Positions 61,929 to 64,000 of a DNA stretch of 64,000 nt are shown in pieces. The stretch is taken from contig NZ_AP019823.1 in NCBI RefSeq assembly GCF_007990525.1, positions 1,364,001 to 1,428,000 on the forward strand. Direction: 5' to 3'. Position numbers and translations under genes: made by a program. The notes under the pieces are model-generated. The model saw only the letters and a program-made list of their open reading frames with translations, ran no database searches and was not told the origin of the DNA. Positions within the stretch are counted from its first letter, which is position 1. Every line of letters begins with the position of its first letter. Origin of the DNA: Leptotrichia hofstadii (lineage in GTDB: Bacteria > Fusobacteriota > Fusobacteriia > Fusobacteriales > Leptotrichiaceae).

Positions 61929-62038
61929 ATTTTTTATTCCTCCTGAATTTGTATTTTTATTTATTTCAACTATTCTCAAAATTTTACATCTACATTATAT
62001 TTGATTTTCATCCAAATTACAAGCATTTTTTATATTTT

Positions 62039-62887
62039 TTATAAATATTTTTTTGCAATCATCTCAGTTAATCTCGAATTTACATAGTGTCCAGCCCTTA
62101 TTGCAATAATATGAGCTTTTATAGGTGTTCCTAATACATACAAATCTCCAATTATATCAAGAATTTTATGTCTTACAAATTCATCGGGATATCTTAATCC
62201 TTCTGGATTTAATGGACCCTCTGCCCCCACTACCACAGCATTTTCCAAACTTCCTCCCAATGCCAGATTATTCTTTTTAAGAAAATCTATTTCATAGTCA
62301 AATGCAAAAGTTCTGCATTTCGCAATATTTTCCATATAATTTTCCAAATTTACTTCAAGCTCATAATACTGTGACTTCAAAAAACTATGGTTAAAATCAA
62401 TCGTATAAGATATTTTAAACCCATCATAAGGCAACGCCATCACGTATTTCCCAGCCTTCTCATCCGAAAATATAACAGGCTCCGTAATTACAGCAGGTTC
62501 TATTTCCTCATTCAGCTCTACAATTCCAGCTTCTAGCAATTTTTCAACAAATCCAGCCGAACTTCCATCCAAAATAGGCAACTCATTCCCTAAAATTTCA
62601 ACTAAAATATCAGTAACTCCTGTAATTGAAAGTGATGATAAAAAATGCTCAATCGTATGAACTTTTACATCATCTTCATTCCTGATATTTGTCCCTCTCT
62701 CCAAATCAAATAAATTTCTATAATCAACTTTTATAACATTATTTTTGTCACTTACATCAATTCTTTTGAAGATTATTCCTCGCTCATCATTATTTTCGCT
62801 AGGTCTTAAAGTTAATTTTATTTCTTCTCCTTTATGAAGCCCAATTCCTAATATTTCAACCGAATTCTTTATAGTTTTTCTTTTCAC
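62039..62887 (-). CDS. lpxC: UDP-3-O-acyl-GlcNAc deacetylase
   Basis: A 282-residue zinc deacetylase, the committed step of lipid A synthesis. TIKNSVEILGIGLHKGEEIKL, then VHTIEHFLSSLSITGV (zinc His), ELPILDGSSAGFVE, and GLRYPDEFVRHKILDIIGDL (zinc His and Asp) are all present, with GHYVNSRLTEMI near the end. Translation starts at a GTG ten bases after GGAGG. It heads the lpx cluster. lpxD is not in the window. Confidence 0.95.
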   Translation of the reverse strand: MKRKTIKNSVEILGIGLHKGEEIKLTLRPSENNDERGIIFKRIDVSDKNNVIKVDYRNLFDLERGTNIRNEDDVKVHTIEHFLSSLSITGVTDILVEILGNELPILDGSSAGFVEKLLEAGIVELNEEIEPAVITEPVIFSDEKAGKYVMALPYDGFKISYTIDFNHSFLKSQYYELEVNLENYMENIAKCRTFAFDYEIDFLKKNNLALGGSLENAVVVGAEGPLNPEGLRYPDEFVRHKILDIIGDLYVLGTPIKAHIIAIRAGHYVNSRLTEMIAKKYL

Positions 62888-63186
62888 GTCCTAATTCCCT
62901 CCATTTTCTAAAATTTTAGTCATATTCTGTCTTTATTTATAAAATATTTTTCTTTTTCTATAAATATTATATCATAAATTTACATATTTTTCCTTTTATT
63001 ATTTTGTGAATTAGTCAATAATTTATTGCTTTGTATTACTTGGTATTAATCTTTAATAACTAATTGTTTGGTTTTATGATGTTGATTTTACATAAATAAA
63101 ATATAATTTAAATTATTACGTCCGATAATATTTAAGGATTATTTGTACTTTTAATTGCATAAATTGTATCGCATATTGCAATAAAT

Positions 63187-63281
63187 TTGACATTTAACAA
63201 AAATAGTGTATAATTAAATTAGATAGATAGATTTTCTTCTTTTGAAAAAGTAAGCTGCCAAAACAAAATGGCGGCTTTTTT
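63187..63281 (+). ncRNA. Candidate orphan small RNA with its own promoter and terminator
   Basis: TTGACA at 63187-63192 and TATAAT at 63209-63214 (16-base spacer) predict a transcript from about 63221. An intrinsic terminator follows: AAGCTGCC at 63252-63259 pairs with GGCGGCTT at 63270-63277 and runs into Ts to 63281. The predicted RNA is about 60 bases and has no ATG. It lies on the strand opposite both neighbours, between lpxC and the M13 peptidase gene. The rest of the 62888-63354 gap shows only a TATAAT for lpxC near 62968 and AT-rich sequence. Confidence 0.6.
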
Positions 63282-63304
63282 ATTGGGGAAAATAGAGCAT
63301 AAAA

Positions 63305-63333
63305 AAACTATCTCGATATAGTCAAGATAGTTT
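63305..63333 (-). terminator. Terminator after the M13 peptidase gene
   Basis: AAACTATCT at 63305-63313 pairs with AGATAGTTT at 63325-63333; an A run (T run on the minus strand) lies at 63301-63307. Confidence 0.75.
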
Positions 63334-63354
63334 TTGTTTTGTTATTTAATTATT

Positions 63355-64000
63355 TTACCAGATTTTTATTCTATCTTCTGGAGCTTTGTACATTTTATCT
63401 CCTGGTTTTGTTTCAAATACCTTATGGAATGCATCCACATTTACCAATGTTCCATTTACACGGAAGATATTTGGTGAATGGGAATCTGTTTTAGCTAGAT
63501 TTTTTAGATATTCTGGTGTCGATTTCTGTCTCCACATTCTTGCAAAGCTTAAAAAGAATAATTTATTTATTGTGTCCGAATATGCCTTTGTAGAATTTGG
63601 ATGATCTTTCATGTACATTTGCAATGCGTCGTAAGCAATGTTCAGTCCACCAAGATCGGCAATGTTTTCAGTCAATGTATATTTTCCGTTAACATACACT
63701 CCGCCTCCAACTGAATATCTTGAAAACTGGTCCTCCAATTTTTTGGTTGCCGCGTCAAATTTCATTTTGTCTTCTTCTGTCCACCAGTTTTTCACATTTC
63801 CATCGCCATCATATGAAGCTCCTGATACATCAAACGCATGAGTAAGCTCATGTCCTATAACTGTTCCGATACCTCCAAAGTTACTTGCCATTTCTGATTT
63901 TCCATAATCATAGAATGGATATTGCAAGATTCCCGCAGGGAACACTATCTCGTTGCTCGTTGGTGAATAGTAGGCATTTATCGTATGTGGAGACATGTGC
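63355..64000 (-). CDS. pepO: M13-family (PepO/neprilysin-like) metallopeptidase, 3' part
   Basis: The gene runs off the right edge; about 215 C-terminal residues are visible. VNAYY-type text (TINAYYSPTSNEIVFPAGIL) precedes the zinc motif HELTH in IGTVIGHELTHAFDVSG, and TENIADLGGLNIAYDAL supplies the third ligand Glu and catalytic Asp. The end FHKVFETKPGDKMYKAPEDR and the final IKIW is the family's usual C-terminus. These zinc endopeptidases cut short peptides; cellular location cannot be judged without the 5' end. Confidence 0.93.
   Translation of the reverse strand, partial: HMSPHTINAYYSPTSNEIVFPAGILQYPFYDYGKSEMASNFGGIGTVIGHELTHAFDVSGASYDGDGNVKNWWTEEDKMKFDAATKKLEDQFSRYSVGGGVYVNGKYTLTENIADLGGLNIAYDALQMYMKDHPNSTKAYSDTINKLFFLSFARMWRQKSTPEYLKNLAKTDSHSPNIFRVNGTLVNVDAFHKVFETKPGDKMYKAPEDRIKIW

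Noticed and set aside
1-64000. tRNA or rRNA genes
   Set aside because: I scanned the gaps by eye for GC-rich cloverleaf or T-arm text and saw none; a covariance search would be needed to exclude them fully.

Overview
The window is very AT-rich DNA from a diderm anaerobe. A complete lipid A module (lpxC-fabZ-lpxA-lpxI-lpxB) sits beside low-GC coding sequence with strong AGGAGG-type ribosome sites. Together with the gene families present this points to Fusobacteriota, most likely Leptotrichia or a close relative. That assignment is inferred from gene content; no rRNA or other marker gene is present.

Layout. 1-7110: a type III-A CRISPR-Cas locus (csm2 tail, csm3, csm4, csm5, cas6, csm6, cas1, cas2) and a short array of four repeats and three spacers; cas10/csm1 would lie to the left. 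7140-14320: histidine genes hisH, hisA, hisF, hisIE and a PHP histidinol phosphatase, interrupted by a secreted protein, a ParE/Phd-type toxin-antitoxin pair, a decayed MNT nucleotidyltransferase and a YhfC-type membrane protein. 14570-23605: envelope and housekeeping genes (internally duplicated exported protein, M15 peptidase, NAD(P)HX repair enzyme, bactofilin, ribF, scpA, murJ, PBECR-like nuclease). 23606-34490: an accessory zone with repeat debris, a tyrosine integrase, an internally duplicated unknown protein, a PLD-helicase-DUF3427 protein, a DEDDh exonuclease, a lepA gene with a large in-frame internal deletion, a DUF218 protein and a dead YoeB-type toxin-antitoxin module.

34560-50900: a heterodimeric ABC exporter, an esterase and ATP-grasp pair, a divergent FtsZ-like protein, yidD, membrane proteins, a probable MITE, tcdA, htpX, a DUF1858 protein, sodA, an atypical response regulator, mrp and a YiiX-like hydrolase. 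50950-56110: a minus-strand run of a GNAT gene with a frameshifted antitoxin-like partner, a group 2 sigma factor, dnaN, a small membrane protein and metA, with gpsA upstream. 56120-62890: plsY, a MATE transporter and the lipid A cluster. 62890-64000: a candidate orphan small RNA and the 3' part of an M13 peptidase gene.

No complete new multi-gene system stands out. The most unusual items are the truncated lepA, the candidate small RNA at about 63220-63281, a terminator-bearing leader or small RNA upstream of the DUF218 gene, the divergent FtsZ paralog, the decayed toxin-antitoxin modules with their damage readable base by base, and the integrase/PLD-helicase zone.
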